This document shows positions 33,816 to 43,506 of a stretch of DNA of 64,000 nt, in pieces (position 1 is the stretch's first letter; the number at the start of each line of letters is the position of its first letter). Both the position numbers and the translations under genes were made by a program. Location: NCBI GenBank assembly GCA_022402445.1, contig JAKRSF010000006.1, positions 460,540 to 524,539 on the forward strand, written 5' to 3'. The stretch is from Cyanobacteriota bacterium. GTDB taxonomy: Bacteria > Cyanobacteriota > Cyanobacteriia > CACIAM-69d. The notes under the pieces are model-generated. The model was not told the origin of the DNA, made no database searches, and saw only the letters and a program-made list of their open reading frames with translations.

Positions 33816-35805
33816 ACCCTCCTTGGCCGTGCCGGTGTTGCGTCGTTGGATCCTGGCGATCGCGGTGTCTTTGGGGGCGGCCCCGATCCTCGGCGGCGGT
33901 GCGATCGCCCTGAACCCCACCGATCGCTTCGAGGCGGGTGAATGTCCCTTTGATGTGGCGGAAGTGATGGGCGATCGCCCGGTCCCGGAAACCCAGTGTG
34001 GCCGCATCACCGTCCCCGAACGCCACGGCAACCCAACGGGCAACACCATCCGTCTCGGGGTGGCCGTCTTCAAAAGCCCCAACCCCAACGCGGCGGCAGA
34101 TCCGCTGGTGATTGCCCAGGGGGGGCCGGGGGCGTCGATTCTGGAGCTGGCCCCGTACCTGCTGCCGGATTTGCAGGGGGAAAATGGCTGGCTGCGTGAT
34201 CGCGATGTGGTCCTCGTCGAGCAGCGGGGCACGCGCTATTCCGAACCCTTTTTGTTCTGCCGGGAGCTCTACGATTTTTCGGTGGAAAATGCGAGCCGCC
34301 CCAATAGTGAGGAATTGCAGGCGGCCCTCTATAGCGCCGTTGGCCAGTGCCGCGATCGCCTGGTGGCGGAGGGGGTGGACCTGGGGGCCTACAACAGCCT
34401 AGAAAATGCGTCGGACATGGTGGCGGCGATCGACGCCCTGGGCTACGACGGGCCGTTCAACTTCTACGGCATTTCCTACGGCACCATGCTGGGGCAGCAC
34501 CTCATGCGTGACCATGGCGATCGCCTGCGCAGTGTGGTCCTCGATTCCGTCGCGCCCCTGGACATCAGTTTTATTGAGGGCATCCCCAAAAATACCGATC
34601 GCGTCCTGCGCAAACTCTTCGACACCTGCAACGCCGACCCCACCTGCCGCGATCGCTACCCCAACCTGCGGGAGCAACTGTTCACCGCGATCGCCTTCCT
34701 GAACGAAACCCCCATCCCCGTGCAGTTGCCCAACATCGGCAAAATCCAAGAGGATCTCGCGGCGGGCGTTGCGCCGGAATTGGTGGCCGGCCCCGCCTAT
34801 CAGGTGCCCGCCCTCCTGGATGGGGACTCCCTCCTAGCATCCCTGAACGCCTCGTTTTATGTGGCGACCGAAATTCCTAAACTGCCCCAGGCGATCGCGG
34901 AATTCGAGCAGGGGAATTATGCCGGTGTCCTGCGCGTCCTGCCCGCCCTCGTCTTCAGCACCAGCCAAGCGGATGGCATGTATAACTCCGTCCTCTGCGC
35001 TGAGGATATGACCTTCACCCTCGACGGGATCGACACCGACGGCATTGATCCTGCCCTAAGGGAGATTTTAATTAAGGCCCCCGAAGGGATGATCGAAACC
35101 TGTAACGTTTGGCAGGTGCCTTCCCTGCCGGATCGGGTGAATGAGCCGGTCCGCAGTGAGATTCCTACCCTGCTGCTCAGCGGTGACCTCGATCAAATCA
35201 CGCCGCCGGAATTTGGCGATCGCGTGGCGGCCACCCTCCCGCGATCGCGCCACTATGTGTTCCCCGATCGCGGCCATACCCTCATCGGTAACTCCAGGTG
35301 CGCCGCCGCGATCGTCGGTGATTTTCTGCGGGAGCCCACCGCCGCCCCCGACGATGACTGCGTTGCTGACCTCAAGCTGGAATTTACCTACCCCAGCGCG
35401 ATCGCCACGGAGCCCTTAACTATTCCCGCCCTGGGCCTCCAGTTGGCCATCCCCCAGGGCTGGCAGCAGGACGACAATGACGCCCCCGTCTGGAGCGAAT
35501 TGGGCGAAAATGGCCTCCCCACCGGACGCGCGATCGTGGCCCTGGGGGGCTTTGAACTGCCGCCGGAAGCGCTGCTCAATTTCTTCCCCTACGCTTTCCG
35601 AACGGCCGAATCGCGCACCTACGGCGATCGCACCTGGCAAATTCACCCTGTCGATAATCCGGCGGCGGTGTCTGCCGTGGCGACCACCCAAATTAATGGC
35701 TTGACCTACGCGATCGCGGTGGACAGTGACGCCCTCTGGCATCGGGATGCGGTCCTCGAAGCGGTCCTGACGACTTTCCGCGCGATCACCCCCGCCGCTA
35801 ATTAA
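33802..35805 (+). CDS. Secreted alpha/beta hydrolase of the S33 peptidase type
   Basis: 667 residues with an N-terminal signal peptide (WILAIAVSLGAAPILGGGAIA). The fold and motifs match tripeptidyl aminopeptidase-like S33 hydrolases: oxyanion loop IAQGGPGAS, EQRGTRYS, nucleophile GISYG (Ser about 225), acid in LLLSGDLDQITPP and His in DRGHTLIGNSRC. The C-terminal 180 residues (from about 490) are a separate domain with LQLAIPQGWQQ of unknown role. Likely periplasmic. The ATG at 33802 is preferred over an adjacent TTG at 33799. It overlaps the SDR gene and ends 15 bases before the AIPR gene. Confidence 0.88.
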   Translation: MLPSKPSLAVPVLRRWILAIAVSLGAAPILGGGAIALNPTDRFEAGECPFDVAEVMGDRPVPETQCGRITVPERHGNPTGNTIRLGVAVFKSPNPNAAADPLVIAQGGPGASILELAPYLLPDLQGENGWLRDRDVVLVEQRGTRYSEPFLFCRELYDFSVENASRPNSEELQAALYSAVGQCRDRLVAEGVDLGAYNSLENASDMVAAIDALGYDGPFNFYGISYGTMLGQHLMRDHGDRLRSVVLDSVAPLDISFIEGIPKNTDRVLRKLFDTCNADPTCRDRYPNLREQLFTAIAFLNETPIPVQLPNIGKIQEDLAAGVAPELVAGPAYQVPALLDGDSLLASLNASFYVATEIPKLPQAIAEFEQGNYAGVLRVLPALVFSTSQADGMYNSVLCAEDMTFTLDGIDTDGIDPALREILIKAPEGMIETCNVWQVPSLPDRVNEPVRSEIPTLLLSGDLDQITPPEFGDRVAATLPRSRHYVFPDRGHTLIGNSRCAAAIVGDFLREPTAAPDDDCVADLKLEFTYPSAIATEPLTIPALGLQLAIPQGWQQDDNDAPVWSELGENGLPTGRAIVALGGFELPPEALLNFFPYAFRTAESRTYGDRTWQIHPVDNPAAVSAVATTQINGLTYAIAVDSDALWHRDAVLEAVLTTFRAITPAAN

Positions 35806-35820
35806 AGCACATGCATATCT

Positions 35821-37488
35821 ATGAACATCAACGCCTCAATTATTGACCAGCGCCTCGTATCTGTCGTCAAGAACATCCGTCAACGGGCCTACGAAGAATT
35901 ACGAATCCAGGACAACAAGCTGAAATCTTTAGCGTTTGTCTACCTGTGCGTCAAAACAATTCTGGACTTAGATGACGACGATGCCTTTGATTGCTTAACT
36001 GAAGGTGGCGGTGACTTTGGCGTTGATGCCATGCACATTTCCGAAGAATATGATGGAGAGTTCACAGTTAGCCTATTTCAGACAAAATACAAAGATAGCC
36101 TAGAGGCAAGGTCCAATTTTCCTGAAGAAGGAATTGAAAGCCTAATCAATGCGATCCAATATCTATTTGATCCATCCGCCCAACTTAAATCTATTAACAA
36201 AAGACTACTAGTAAAGGTAGAAGAGGCTCGCAGTCTGATTCGAGACGGCTACATTCCACAGGTTCGAGCGCTGGCCTGTAATAACGGACTCAAGTGGAAT
36301 GAGTCGGCCCAGGAAGCAATTCAGCGTGCTCAATTTGGCGATCAAGTTACGTGGGAACACGTAAATCATGATCGCCTAGTTCATATCTTCCGATCTCCTA
36401 AGTTTATCAACGACACCTTGCAACTCAATGGCAAAGCAATTGTTGAGGACATGGAATTCAGCAGGGTTTTGGTTGGCAAAATTTCTGTCGCCGAAATTGC
36501 CACACTCATAGAGCGCCATGGGGAACGACTGTTGGAGCGAAACATTCGTCGCTATCTGGGTTTACAAGGCAATCGCATCAACAAGAGTATTCATGACACC
36601 TTGACCAGTGGCGAGAAAAATAATTTTTACTTTTACAACAATGGAATTACGTTGATTTGTAGCAACTTCTCCTATAACGCCTTGCAAAATGGTGACTATC
36701 AGGTTCGAGTTGAAGATTTGCAGATTATCAATGGAGGACAAACTTGTATCACTATCTATAAAACATTAAAGCAACCTGATTTGTTTCACCAAAATTCTCA
36801 GGCTTATGTTCTACTTCGTCTCTATCAATTGCCTCGCGAAAATGAAGACTTGGTGCAAAAGATAACCTATGCGACCAATAGTCAAAATCCAGTGGATCTC
36901 AAGGATTTGCGGGCAAATGATGAGCGACAGCAGCAGCTAGAAATAGATATTCAACAATTGGGATTTAGATATCGACGAAAACGCTCTGAGAAAAGCAAAG
37001 AACCTACGGACATTACATCGGGATTGGCTGCCGAAGCGATTTTGGCTGTGTGGCGCGAAAAGCCTCATCAGGCAAAGTTTTTTGTCCGTGAGCATTTTGG
37101 AAAGTTGTATCATTCAATTTTTACTGCACAGCTCAATGGGGCGCAGGTTATTATTGCCGTCCAGATTTACAAAATGGTGAAAAATCGCCTTGGACGACCG
37201 AAGTCTAATGAACCTGATTCTGTACGCTATGCCCCATGTTTTATTGCCATGCAAATGGGACGAAAGCTTTTGTCCGATCTAAACATTCAATTAGAGGAGC
37301 TGAATCATCGTAATTTTGAGGCTGCTCAGCGACTTCTTGAAAAAAATAGTAGGAATTACTTCAGTGACGCGATTCAGGATGTCCAAGAGGCGCTTCGGAA
37401 TCTTTACGGAGACCAGGAAATTTCGCTACAGCAGCTATCGGCGACATTCCGGCGTGGTGATTTGATTAGTCGGCTACCAAAAGACTAA
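35821..37488 (+). CDS. AIPR family protein (abortive infection phage resistance)
   Basis: 555 residues. The AIPR domain (about 225-380) shows ERNIRRYLGLQGNRINKSI, NNFYFYNNGITLICSNF and LQIINGGQTCITIY, which are its central motifs. The N-terminal part resembles a PD-(D/E)xK nuclease fold: GGGDFGVDAMHI (Asp at 65 and 69) and FQTKYK (Gln87, Lys89). Known AIPR proteins are implicated in abortive phage resistance. This gene is visibly AT-richer than its neighbours and contains no GCGATCGC; HIP1-free DNA runs from 35718 to 37527, so recent acquisition is likely. It starts only 15 bases after the hydrolase gene, with no clear ribosome site. Confidence 0.9.
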   Translation: MNINASIIDQRLVSVVKNIRQRAYEELRIQDNKLKSLAFVYLCVKTILDLDDDDAFDCLTEGGGDFGVDAMHISEEYDGEFTVSLFQTKYKDSLEARSNFPEEGIESLINAIQYLFDPSAQLKSINKRLLVKVEEARSLIRDGYIPQVRALACNNGLKWNESAQEAIQRAQFGDQVTWEHVNHDRLVHIFRSPKFINDTLQLNGKAIVEDMEFSRVLVGKISVAEIATLIERHGERLLERNIRRYLGLQGNRINKSIHDTLTSGEKNNFYFYNNGITLICSNFSYNALQNGDYQVRVEDLQIINGGQTCITIYKTLKQPDLFHQNSQAYVLLRLYQLPRENEDLVQKITYATNSQNPVDLKDLRANDERQQQLEIDIQQLGFRYRRKRSEKSKEPTDITSGLAAEAILAVWREKPHQAKFFVREHFGKLYHSIFTAQLNGAQVIIAVQIYKMVKNRLGRPKSNEPDSVRYAPCFIAMQMGRKLLSDLNIQLEELNHRNFEAAQRLLEKNSRNYFSDAIQDVQEALRNLYGDQEISLQQLSATFRRGDLISRLPKD

Positions 37489-37583
37489 TGGCATTGATGG
37501 GAATTTCAAAAGGGAGAATCCGGCGAGGCGATCGCGGCAACCGCTAGGATGGCAGCAGGTCAACCCCCGAGAGGTCCGTCGTT

Positions 37584-39335
37584 ATGCTGTCGTCATCCCC
37601 CACCCGAACGGCTACCCCGTCCCGCGATGTGCAGACCATGCCCATTGGTCTGGGGACGACGGCGCTGCGATCGCGGACTTGGGAGCGGCTGAAGTTTGAG
37701 ATTGAATATTCCCTCCAGAAGGGCACGACGGCCAATAGCTACCTGGTGCGCGGGGCTGAAGCGATCGCCCTGATTGACCCGCCGGGGGAGACGTTCACGG
37801 AGCAATTCCTCAAGGCATTGGCGGTGCAGGTGGGCGATCGCGCGATCGATTACCTCATCCTCGGGCACCTCAACCCCAACCGTTACGCCACGTTGGTACA
37901 CCTGCTTGATCGCTACCCCAAGGCCACGGTGGTGTGCTCGAACCCCGCCGCGCGATCGCTCGAAACCCTCCTGGGCGATCGCGCCGCCAAGCCGACCATC
38001 CGCATTGTCAAAGGGGAAGACACCCTGGACCTGGGGGACGGGCACCGGTTGCAGTTTGTGCCGATCCCGACGCCCCGCTGGCCCGACGGTCTGGCGACAT
38101 TTGATCCGGCCAGCGGCATCCTATTCTCCGATAAGTTCTATGGAGCCCACGTCTGCGGCGATCAGGTGTTTGACGAGGGCTGGCAGATCTATGCGGGCGA
38201 TCGCCGGTTCTACTTCGACAGTCTCCACGCGGCCCAGGTGAACCAGGCGATCGCGGCCCTTGATAAGCTCGACGGCTTCGCGGCGACGGAAATTGCTCCG
38301 AACCACGGGCCGATCGTCCGCTATGGCCTGACGGAATTGAGGGGGCTGTACCGCACCTGGGCCCAGCAGCAGGCGAGCCAAACCCAGACGGTGGCGCTGC
38401 TCTATGCGTCGGCCTATGGCAATACGGCGGCGGTGGCCCAGGCGATCGCCAGTGGCATCACGAAGGCGGGGGTGGCGGTCAATTCTCTCAACTGTGAACA
38501 CGCCAGCGCGGAAGAGATCCAAACCGCGATCGCGGCCTGCGACGGTTTCATTATTGGTTCGCCCACCCTCGGCGGCCATGCGCCAACCCAGGTGCAAACG
38601 GCGCTGGGGCTGATTATTTCCACGGCGGCGAAAACCAAGCCCGCTGGGGTGTTTGGCTCCTTTGGCTGGAGCGGCGAGGCGATCGACCTGTTGGAAAGCA
38701 AGCTCAAGGATGCGGGCTACAGCTTTGGCATGGACACGATCCGCGTGAAATTTGCCCCCACCGCCGCGACGCTCAAAACCTGTGAGGAGGCGGGCACGGA
38801 TTTTGCCCAAAAGATCAAGCGCAGCAGCAAACGCCGCGCCGCCCAGCCCGCCGCCGTGACGGGTACTGCCGATCGCACGGCCCAGGCGGTGGGTCGGGTC
38901 GTGGGGGCGTTATGTGTGGTGACGGCCCAGCGGGAGGATGTGGAAACGGCGATGCTGGCGTCTTGGGTCTCGCAGGCGACGTTTAATCCCCCCGGTTTGA
39001 CGGTGGCGGTGGCGAAGGAGCGGGCGATTGAACTGTTGCTCAATGAGGGGGATCAATTTGTCCTCAATATCCTGCCGGAGGGGAGTGATTTGTGGAAGCA
39101 ATTTGTCAAGAATTACGCTCCCGGTCAGGATCGATTCGAGGGCGTTGAAACCCAGCAGGCGGCCAATGGGGCGCGTATCCTGACGGGGGCGATCGCGTAT
39201 CTAGAATGCACGGTGAAGCAGCGGATGGAGTGCGGTGACCATTGGTTGACCTATGCCGTCGCCAGTCAAGGGTCGGTGCTCGATGGCGATCGCGTGACGG
39301 CCCTGCACCACCGCAAGTCCGGCAGCCATTATTAA
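37584..39335 (+). CDS. flv1: Diflavin flavoprotein, Flv1/Flv2 type
   Basis: 583 residues with lactamase-like, flavodoxin (about 264-405) and flavin-reductase (about 435-575) domains, as in cyanobacterial A-type flavodiiron proteins. The flavodoxin nucleotide loop YASAYGNTAAVAQAI and the reductase part GALCVVTAQREDVETAMLASWVSQATFNPP are clear. The diiron ligand stretch reads HLNPNR at 95-100 instead of the canonical HxExDH, and later positions also change (PTPRWPDG, SDKFYG). Such substituted ligands are known for Flv1 and Flv2 partners of Flv3 and Flv4 in oxygen photoreduction. No partner gene is in the window, so the Flv1 name is provisional. Confidence 0.9.
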   Translation: MLSSSPTRTATPSRDVQTMPIGLGTTALRSRTWERLKFEIEYSLQKGTTANSYLVRGAEAIALIDPPGETFTEQFLKALAVQVGDRAIDYLILGHLNPNRYATLVHLLDRYPKATVVCSNPAARSLETLLGDRAAKPTIRIVKGEDTLDLGDGHRLQFVPIPTPRWPDGLATFDPASGILFSDKFYGAHVCGDQVFDEGWQIYAGDRRFYFDSLHAAQVNQAIAALDKLDGFAATEIAPNHGPIVRYGLTELRGLYRTWAQQQASQTQTVALLYASAYGNTAAVAQAIASGITKAGVAVNSLNCEHASAEEIQTAIAACDGFIIGSPTLGGHAPTQVQTALGLIISTAAKTKPAGVFGSFGWSGEAIDLLESKLKDAGYSFGMDTIRVKFAPTAATLKTCEEAGTDFAQKIKRSSKRRAAQPAAVTGTADRTAQAVGRVVGALCVVTAQREDVETAMLASWVSQATFNPPGLTVAVAKERAIELLLNEGDQFVLNILPEGSDLWKQFVKNYAPGQDRFEGVETQQAANGARILTGAIAYLECTVKQRMECGDHWLTYAVASQGSVLDGDRVTALHHRKSGSHY

Positions 39336-39378
39336 TGGGATTGGGGTATTCTCCGACGGGTCAAAACTCTGATTGCAT

Positions 39379-39450
39379 GATCATTCAATCGGTTGGGGCA
39401 AGGGGCTGCCATCCCCTTGTCTTGGCGATTGGCGCTCCATTGAAATGATC
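39379..39450. repeat. Imperfect inverted repeat in the flv1-glpD gap
   Basis: GATCATTCAAT (39379-39389) and ATTGAAATGATC (39439-39450) pair with one bulge. Nested inside is the perfect hairpin CAAGGGG (39399-39405), CTGCCAT loop, CCCCTTG (39413-39419). It lies in a 304-base gap without a gene and may be a small mobile or transcript-ending structure. No T run follows. Confidence 0.6.
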
Positions 39451-39639
39451 GGCTTTGGCATGGGTGACTGGCTTGATCTGGGATTGTATTCTTTGTTTTG
39501 AGTGATTTTTAGGGTCTGGTTTTTGTGTTCCTTTGAGGTGGGAGCTACGGGGCGCAGTCGCGGTGGCCCCTAGATTCACCCCAAACCCTCCCCGCAAGCG
39601 ATCGCGCTACAACAGAGGGGACGCAAGCCTAAGAATCTA

Positions 39640-41295
39640 ATGAATCGAGAAGACCACATCGCCCGCCTCAAACGCGACGACTTTGACCTCCTCGTCATTG
39701 GCGGCGGCGCAACCGGCACGGGCATCGCCCTCGATGCGGCCACCCGCCATTTAAAGGTGGCCCTGGTGGAGCGGGACGATTTCGCCGCAGGCACCAGCAG
39801 CCGCAGCACCAAACTGATCCACGGGGGCGTCCGCTACCTGGAACAGGCGGTGAAGCGGCTCGATCGCGGTCAATTCAACCTCGTGCGCGATGCCCTGGCG
39901 GAACGGGCCACCCTGGTGGAAATTGCCCCCCACCTGGCCCAACCCCTGCCGATCGTCACGCCCCTGTATAACCCCCTCCAGGTGCCCTACTTCACGGCGG
40001 GCCTCAAACTCTATGACCTGCTGGCGGGGCGGGCGAACCTGGCCCCGAGCCGTTTCATCACCGCCCAGGAAGCGTGCGATCGCGTGCCCCTGCTCAACCC
40101 TAAAAACCTCTGCGGCGCGGTGATCTACTATGACGGCCAGTTTGACGATGCCCGCATGAACGTGACCCTGGCCCTGACCGCCGCCGAAGAGGGGGCCGCG
40201 ATCGCCAACCATGTGACCGTCACGGGGCTGCAAAAGGACACCACCGGTCGCCTCTGCGGAGCCACCGTGCGCGACAACCTCACGGGGGACACCTGGGCGA
40301 TCGCCGCCAAGGTCATCCTCAACGCCACCGGACCCTTTTGTGATGCCATCCGTCAATTGGATGATCCCGCCGCCGCGCCCGTCCTGCGCATGAGCTCCGG
40401 TGTCCACATTGTCCTGGATGGAAAATTTGCGCCCCCCGCCACCGGCCTGCTGATCCCCGAAACGGAGGATGGGCGGCTGCTCTTTTTGCTGCCCTGGCGC
40501 GATCGCGTCCTGGCCGGCACAACGGACAATCCCGCCGAACTGACGGACCATCCCCAGGCCACCGAGGGGGAAATTGAGTACATTTTGCGGCACCTGCGGC
40601 GCTATTTTGCCCTGCCGGTCGATCGCAGCGACGTGCTGGCCTCCTGGGCGGGATTGCGGCCCCTGGTGGCGGATCCGAAGGCAGCGGACACGGCCAAACT
40701 GTCGCGGGATCATGTGATCAACCGCAGCGCCTCGGGCCTGCTGACCATCACCGGCGGCAAGTGGACCACCTACCGCAAAATGGCTGCCGATGCGGTGAAG
40801 GTGGCGATCGCCGAGGGTGGTTTCAACCCCGATCGCGCCAGCCAAACCGCCCACCTCAAACTCGTGGGGGCCAAAGCCTACAGCCCCGCCGACGCGGCCC
40901 ACCTGCAAAGCCAATTGCAAACGACCTATGGCCTCGATGCCGCCACCGCCCACCACCTCAAACGGGCCTACGGCGATCGCGCGATCGTCGTCGCCCAGAT
41001 TGCCCAGGGTGGCTATGGCGCAAAACTCGCCCCCCAATTCACCTACCTCGAAGCGGAAGTAATCTACGCCGTCCGCCACGAGGCCGCCTGCACCCCCATG
41101 GACGTGCTCGCCCGCCGCACCCGCCTCGGCTTCCTCGACACCGCCGCCACGATCGCCGCCCTACCTCGGGTGGTGGACCTCATGGGGGACGAACTCCACT
41201 GGTCCAGCCGCGATCGCCACGCCCACACCGAAGCGGCGATCGCCTACTTCCAAGCCACCCCACCGCTCCCGGAACCCGTCCCCCAAGGATCCTAG
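39640..41295 (+). CDS. glpD: Glycerol-3-phosphate dehydrogenase (FAD-dependent)
   Basis: 551 residues. The FAD motif LLVIGGGATGTGIALDAATR begins the protein; next come GTSSRSTKLIHGGVRYLEQAV, the substrate segment YYDGQFDDARMNV and ITGGKWTTYRKMAADAV at about 380. It oxidises glycerol-3-phosphate to dihydroxyacetone phosphate at the membrane, passing electrons to quinone. The C-terminal part has the GlpD C-terminal domain (QIAQGGYGAKLAPQFTYLEAEVIYAVRHEAACTPMDVLARRTRLGF). It stands alone, with gaps on both sides. Confidence 0.96.
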   Translation: MNREDHIARLKRDDFDLLVIGGGATGTGIALDAATRHLKVALVERDDFAAGTSSRSTKLIHGGVRYLEQAVKRLDRGQFNLVRDALAERATLVEIAPHLAQPLPIVTPLYNPLQVPYFTAGLKLYDLLAGRANLAPSRFITAQEACDRVPLLNPKNLCGAVIYYDGQFDDARMNVTLALTAAEEGAAIANHVTVTGLQKDTTGRLCGATVRDNLTGDTWAIAAKVILNATGPFCDAIRQLDDPAAAPVLRMSSGVHIVLDGKFAPPATGLLIPETEDGRLLFLLPWRDRVLAGTTDNPAELTDHPQATEGEIEYILRHLRRYFALPVDRSDVLASWAGLRPLVADPKAADTAKLSRDHVINRSASGLLTITGGKWTTYRKMAADAVKVAIAEGGFNPDRASQTAHLKLVGAKAYSPADAAHLQSQLQTTYGLDAATAHHLKRAYGDRAIVVAQIAQGGYGAKLAPQFTYLEAEVIYAVRHEAACTPMDVLARRTRLGFLDTAATIAALPRVVDLMGDELHWSSRDRHAHTEAAIAYFQATPPLPEPVPQGS

Positions 41296-41815
41296 GGCGC
41301 ACCAACGGGCCTCCAACTCCCCCCGAGGCGGGCCTCAGAAAGGCGCGGCGATGCGCAAAATGCAACGAATTTGTGATGTCTCGCAACAAATGTTCTGAAT
41401 TACAACAGAAATCTAAAGAGAACATCAAGAATCCCCATCTTTCTGAAGAAAACCTAGAGAATACACACCGAACGGAGTATCGAACTGAATTCGGGTCTCG
41501 CATCTAAACGGGGGCTTCGGGGCATGATTTGTGTCCCCAGTCCCTTTTTTCATGGCTTTAGCTTTCCCTCGGAATTCGTCGCTGGCCCGGATTCCTGGCC
41601 TGGGGGGCTGGGGCGATCGCCGGATCTAGGCGGCGGGAGGGTGTGGGCGCGGATCGCTAGGGATGGATCATTTGGATCATTAGGGGGCCGCGATCGCCCC
41701 CGTAGGCCAGTTCAGGGGCTGCCAGGGATGGCAGACATTTCCCAGGGCGGTGCGTATCTTGGAACAGGGGGCCAGTTAGATCACGGAATCCCCTTGAACC
41801 CAGGAGAGAGAGTGC
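41296..41815. other. Intergenic gap with an AT-richer core
   Basis: 520 bases between glpD and the FAD oxidoreductase. The first 60 bases continue the local GC-rich style, but 41360-41510 is conspicuously AT-richer (AACAAATGTTCTGAATTAC, AAGAAAACCTAGAG). No gene or RNA is recognised in it. The region must hold the promoter of the oxidoreductase; AGGAGAG stands right before its ATG. Confidence 0.5.
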
Positions 41816-43405
41816 ATGACGACATCCCAGCCGCGCGTTTATGACCTCATCGTTTACGGTGACGAAGTGCCCGGAGTGCTCGCCCTCGTTGCCGCCGCGC
41901 GGGAAGTTTATCGACGCCAGCGGCGCTACCCCCGCACGCTGCTGATGCTCAAGGGGCTTTCGACCGATGGCATTGGTGGCCATTTAGTGCGGGGGCGACT
42001 GGCCTATCTGGATCGCAGTCATGTGAGCCCCGCCCTGCGCCAGCAGCACGGCCTCGCCACCTTTGGGGAACCGGCGGCCCTGTATCGGGAATTTTTGGAG
42101 CGATCGGGCGTCGTCAGCATCGGCCTCGACTGGCAAAAGGCGGGGGCGGCCCTGCGGCAGATGCTCGCGGAGGTGTCGGCGGATCTGGTCAGTTTGGTGA
42201 ATATCGCCACCGTCCGCAAAAATCCCGCCGATGGCACCCTGCGGGAGATCGTCCTGGAGCGGGGCGAGGTCTATGCGGCGCGGCAGTTTATTGATGCGAC
42301 GGTGAATGCGGAACTGGCGACGGCGGCGCAGGTGCCCAAGGTGGACGGCTTTGGGACCATGGGCCTGCCGAATGCGACGCTGCCGGTGACCTTGACCTTC
42401 GAGACGGAGGGGCTGACGGTGACTCGCCTGCGGCAGATCGAGGCGAGCTATATCAAGCGGCTGACGGATGTGAAGGATAAGGCGGCCCAGAGCTATTTGA
42501 TGATGGCGGCGGGGCAGGATGCGTCCTTGGCGAAGCTGTGGCGATCGCAGATGGTGGACGCCAATGGCAACCCCCGGACGATGGTGGTGGGCCAAGATTT
42601 TATTGATGTGCGCTGCCGTGCCCTGTCGGTGTTCTACCACGCGAGCCGGGGTAAGCGCATGGATTTGCAGGCGAGCGGTGCGGTGCTGGATGTGCCGAAT
42701 ATTGCCCTGCTGCCGGGGGGGCGGCTGTCCTGGAATGCGCTCCTGTGCCATGTGGATGGGGCCGAGGCCAATGCCCTGGCCCGCAATGGGGCGCGCCCGA
42801 GTCCGCGCATTTTGACGGAGATGGAGGTGGTGGGCCGCTGGGGTCGGGCGATCGGGGCGACGGCGGTGACGCCCGCGAAGGAGCTTTATATTCGCTATGC
42901 GGGCAATATTACGGATGCGATCGCGCCGCTGTCGGGGGCTCAAATGCTGGCGGGGGGGGTGCCGGAGCCGGAGGCCTTGGGCTCCTTTGGCTACCATTTC
43001 GATGTGCGCGGCGGCATTGCGGGGCTCGGCGATCGCGCAACGGCCCGGGGCTATCGGGAGACGCTGCAATTTGCCCTGCCGGTGTTTAACTACGGCATCG
43101 GCCATGCCCAGGTGAAATCGGTGCCGAATTTGGCGGTGGTGAGTCCCGCATCGGCCTATGTGGGGGTGGCCGGGGCCGCTGGGCGCATTGTGGAACTGAA
43201 TGTGGGGGTGGGCCAGGGCATTGGCATCGCCGCCGCGATCGCCCTGGTGGACAATCGCCCCCTGAAGGGGGTGACCAATCGGGAGGTGCGGCAGGTGCTG
43301 AGCACCACGGGCCGTTTGCCGAAGCGTTTTGGCCGCGCCGATGGGGATCAGGCCCGCCTACAGCGGTTTGAGCAGGCGGTGGTCCCGCGCGAACTCTACG
43401 CCTAG
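41816..43405 (+). CDS. FAD-dependent oxidoreductase (FAD-binding PF12831-like)
   Basis: 529 residues from an ATG with AGGAGAG upstream. The N-terminal DLIVYGDEVPGVLALVAAAR is a degenerate dinucleotide-binding fold (the glycines of GxGxxG are replaced), and the protein later has LMLKGLSTDGIGGHLVRGRLAYLD, QFIDATVNAELA and a C-terminal SPASAYVGVAGAAGRIVELNVGVGQGIGIAAAIAL typical of FAD-dependent dehydrogenases of this family. Substrate unknown. It precedes the L,D-transpeptidase gene on the same strand by about 100 bases. Confidence 0.8.
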   Translation: MTTSQPRVYDLIVYGDEVPGVLALVAAAREVYRRQRRYPRTLLMLKGLSTDGIGGHLVRGRLAYLDRSHVSPALRQQHGLATFGEPAALYREFLERSGVVSIGLDWQKAGAALRQMLAEVSADLVSLVNIATVRKNPADGTLREIVLERGEVYAARQFIDATVNAELATAAQVPKVDGFGTMGLPNATLPVTLTFETEGLTVTRLRQIEASYIKRLTDVKDKAAQSYLMMAAGQDASLAKLWRSQMVDANGNPRTMVVGQDFIDVRCRALSVFYHASRGKRMDLQASGAVLDVPNIALLPGGRLSWNALLCHVDGAEANALARNGARPSPRILTEMEVVGRWGRAIGATAVTPAKELYIRYAGNITDAIAPLSGAQMLAGGVPEPEALGSFGYHFDVRGGIAGLGDRATARGYRETLQFALPVFNYGIGHAQVKSVPNLAVVSPASAYVGVAGAAGRIVELNVGVGQGIGIAAAIALVDNRPLKGVTNREVRQVLSTTGRLPKRFGRADGDQARLQRFEQAVVPRELYA

Positions 43406-43506
43406 GCCAGATTCCCGATCCCCGATCCGCGAGCTACCTCGTCGGGCCGTCTGGGCTGCATTGACCAAGCCATTTCCTACGTTCGTTTTCCCTGGGAGCC
43501 GTGACC

